From NCBI GenBank assembly GCA_023055505.1, contig JALIRH010000008.1, positions 3,100,001 through 3,164,000 on the forward strand: a stretch of 64,000 nt of DNA. The letters are read 5' to 3'. Position 1 is the first letter of the stretch. Each line of letters begins with the position of its first letter. A model generated the notes under the pieces. The model did no database searches. It saw only the letters and a program-made list of their open reading frames with translations, and was not told where the DNA came from. This DNA is from Callipepla californica brunnescens. Its lineage: Eukaryota > Chordata > Aves > Galliformes > Odontophoridae. A program made the position numbers and the translations under genes. Below, piece after piece: positions 63,955-64,000 of the stretch.

Positions 63955-64000
63955 TTCCAACTCTTTTGTGCTACACCAGCCATCCTCCCAAAGGCACAAA

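Larger units (their letters stand above)
17600..64000 (+). other. MAP3K13: MAP3K13 gene, 5' part (gene span with introns)
   Basis: Five coding exons (55612-56095, 60355-60538, 61019-61210, 61434-61592, 63300-63458) join in frame. They encode residues 1-392 plus two bases of the leucine-zipper-bearing kinase LZK, a mixed-lineage-family MAP3K. The family protein is about 960 residues, so roughly 40 percent is present; the two leucine zippers and the long C-terminal region lie beyond the right edge. LZK phosphorylates MKK4/MKK7 and so activates JNK, and with its paralogue DLK (MAP3K12) it signals axon injury. LZK rather than DLK is indicated by the N-terminal region, where [19 protein letters not shown] matches LZK. 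The placement of the gene start at the 17.6-kb CpG island is inferred. Confidence 0.9.
63459..64000 (+). other. MAP3K13: MAP3K13 intron, start (runs off the window)
   Basis: Non-coding. It holds two short tandem duplications: a perfect 16-bp pair at 63806-63837 and an imperfect 25-bp pair at 63905-63954. Confidence 0.85.

Overview
The window is vertebrate nuclear DNA, almost certainly from a bird. Its interspersed repeats are nearly all fragments of CR1, the dominant avian LINE, in both orientations. The two protein-coding genes present read as close orthologues of mammalian EHHADH and MAP3K13, split by GT-AG introns. A galliform such as chicken fits best, but the sequence alone does not prove the species. 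There is no sign of bacterial, phage or CRISPR content.

Layout. (1) About 1-11,111, minus strand: the 5' part of EHHADH, the peroxisomal bifunctional enzyme (enoyl-CoA hydratase / 3-hydroxyacyl-CoA dehydrogenase). Five coding exons are present at 11038-11111, 6634-6737, 5753-5925, 4453-4564 and 4026-4130. They give a continuous reading frame of 189 complete codons plus one base, covering the N-terminal crotonase (hydratase) fold. The remaining exons, including the dehydrogenase half, lie beyond position 1. A GC-rich, TATA-less promoter sits at about 10.9-11.35 kb. (2) About 11.35-17.4 kb: intergenic DNA with several CR1 fragments and a roughly 90-bp tandem duplication. (3) About 17.4-18.1 kb: a CpG island with NRF1-, ETS- and E2F-like sites, the likely main promoter of MAP3K13 on the plus strand. 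(4) About 18-55.5 kb: a very long MAP3K13 5' intronic region. It holds a candidate non-coding exon with a complete short uORF at 25043-25159. It also holds a second CpG-rich region at 43.8-44.75 kb with a perfect palindromic CRE, an inverted CCAAT box and a strong splice donor, read here as an alternative promoter and first exon. (5) 55.5-64 kb: MAP3K13 (LZK) coding exons at 55612-56095 (translated part), 60355-60538, 61019-61210, 61434-61592 and 63300-63458. Together they encode residues 1-392 plus two bases of codon 393: the N-terminal regulatory region and nearly the whole kinase domain. The leucine zippers and C-terminus lie beyond 64,000.

The two genes are arranged head to head with divergent promoters about 6.3 kb apart, as EHHADH and MAP3K13 are in mammals. 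They have unrelated roles: EHHADH works in peroxisomal fatty-acid beta-oxidation, and MAP3K13 is an upstream kinase of the MKK4/MKK7-JNK cascade in neurons and elsewhere. I did not find a convincing novel biological system. The observations most worth a second look are the intragenic CRE/CpG promoter candidate with its uORF, the candidate uORF exon at 25 kb, the inverted CR1 pairs (one next to the MAP3K13 promoter), and a G-quadruplex motif upstream of EHHADH.
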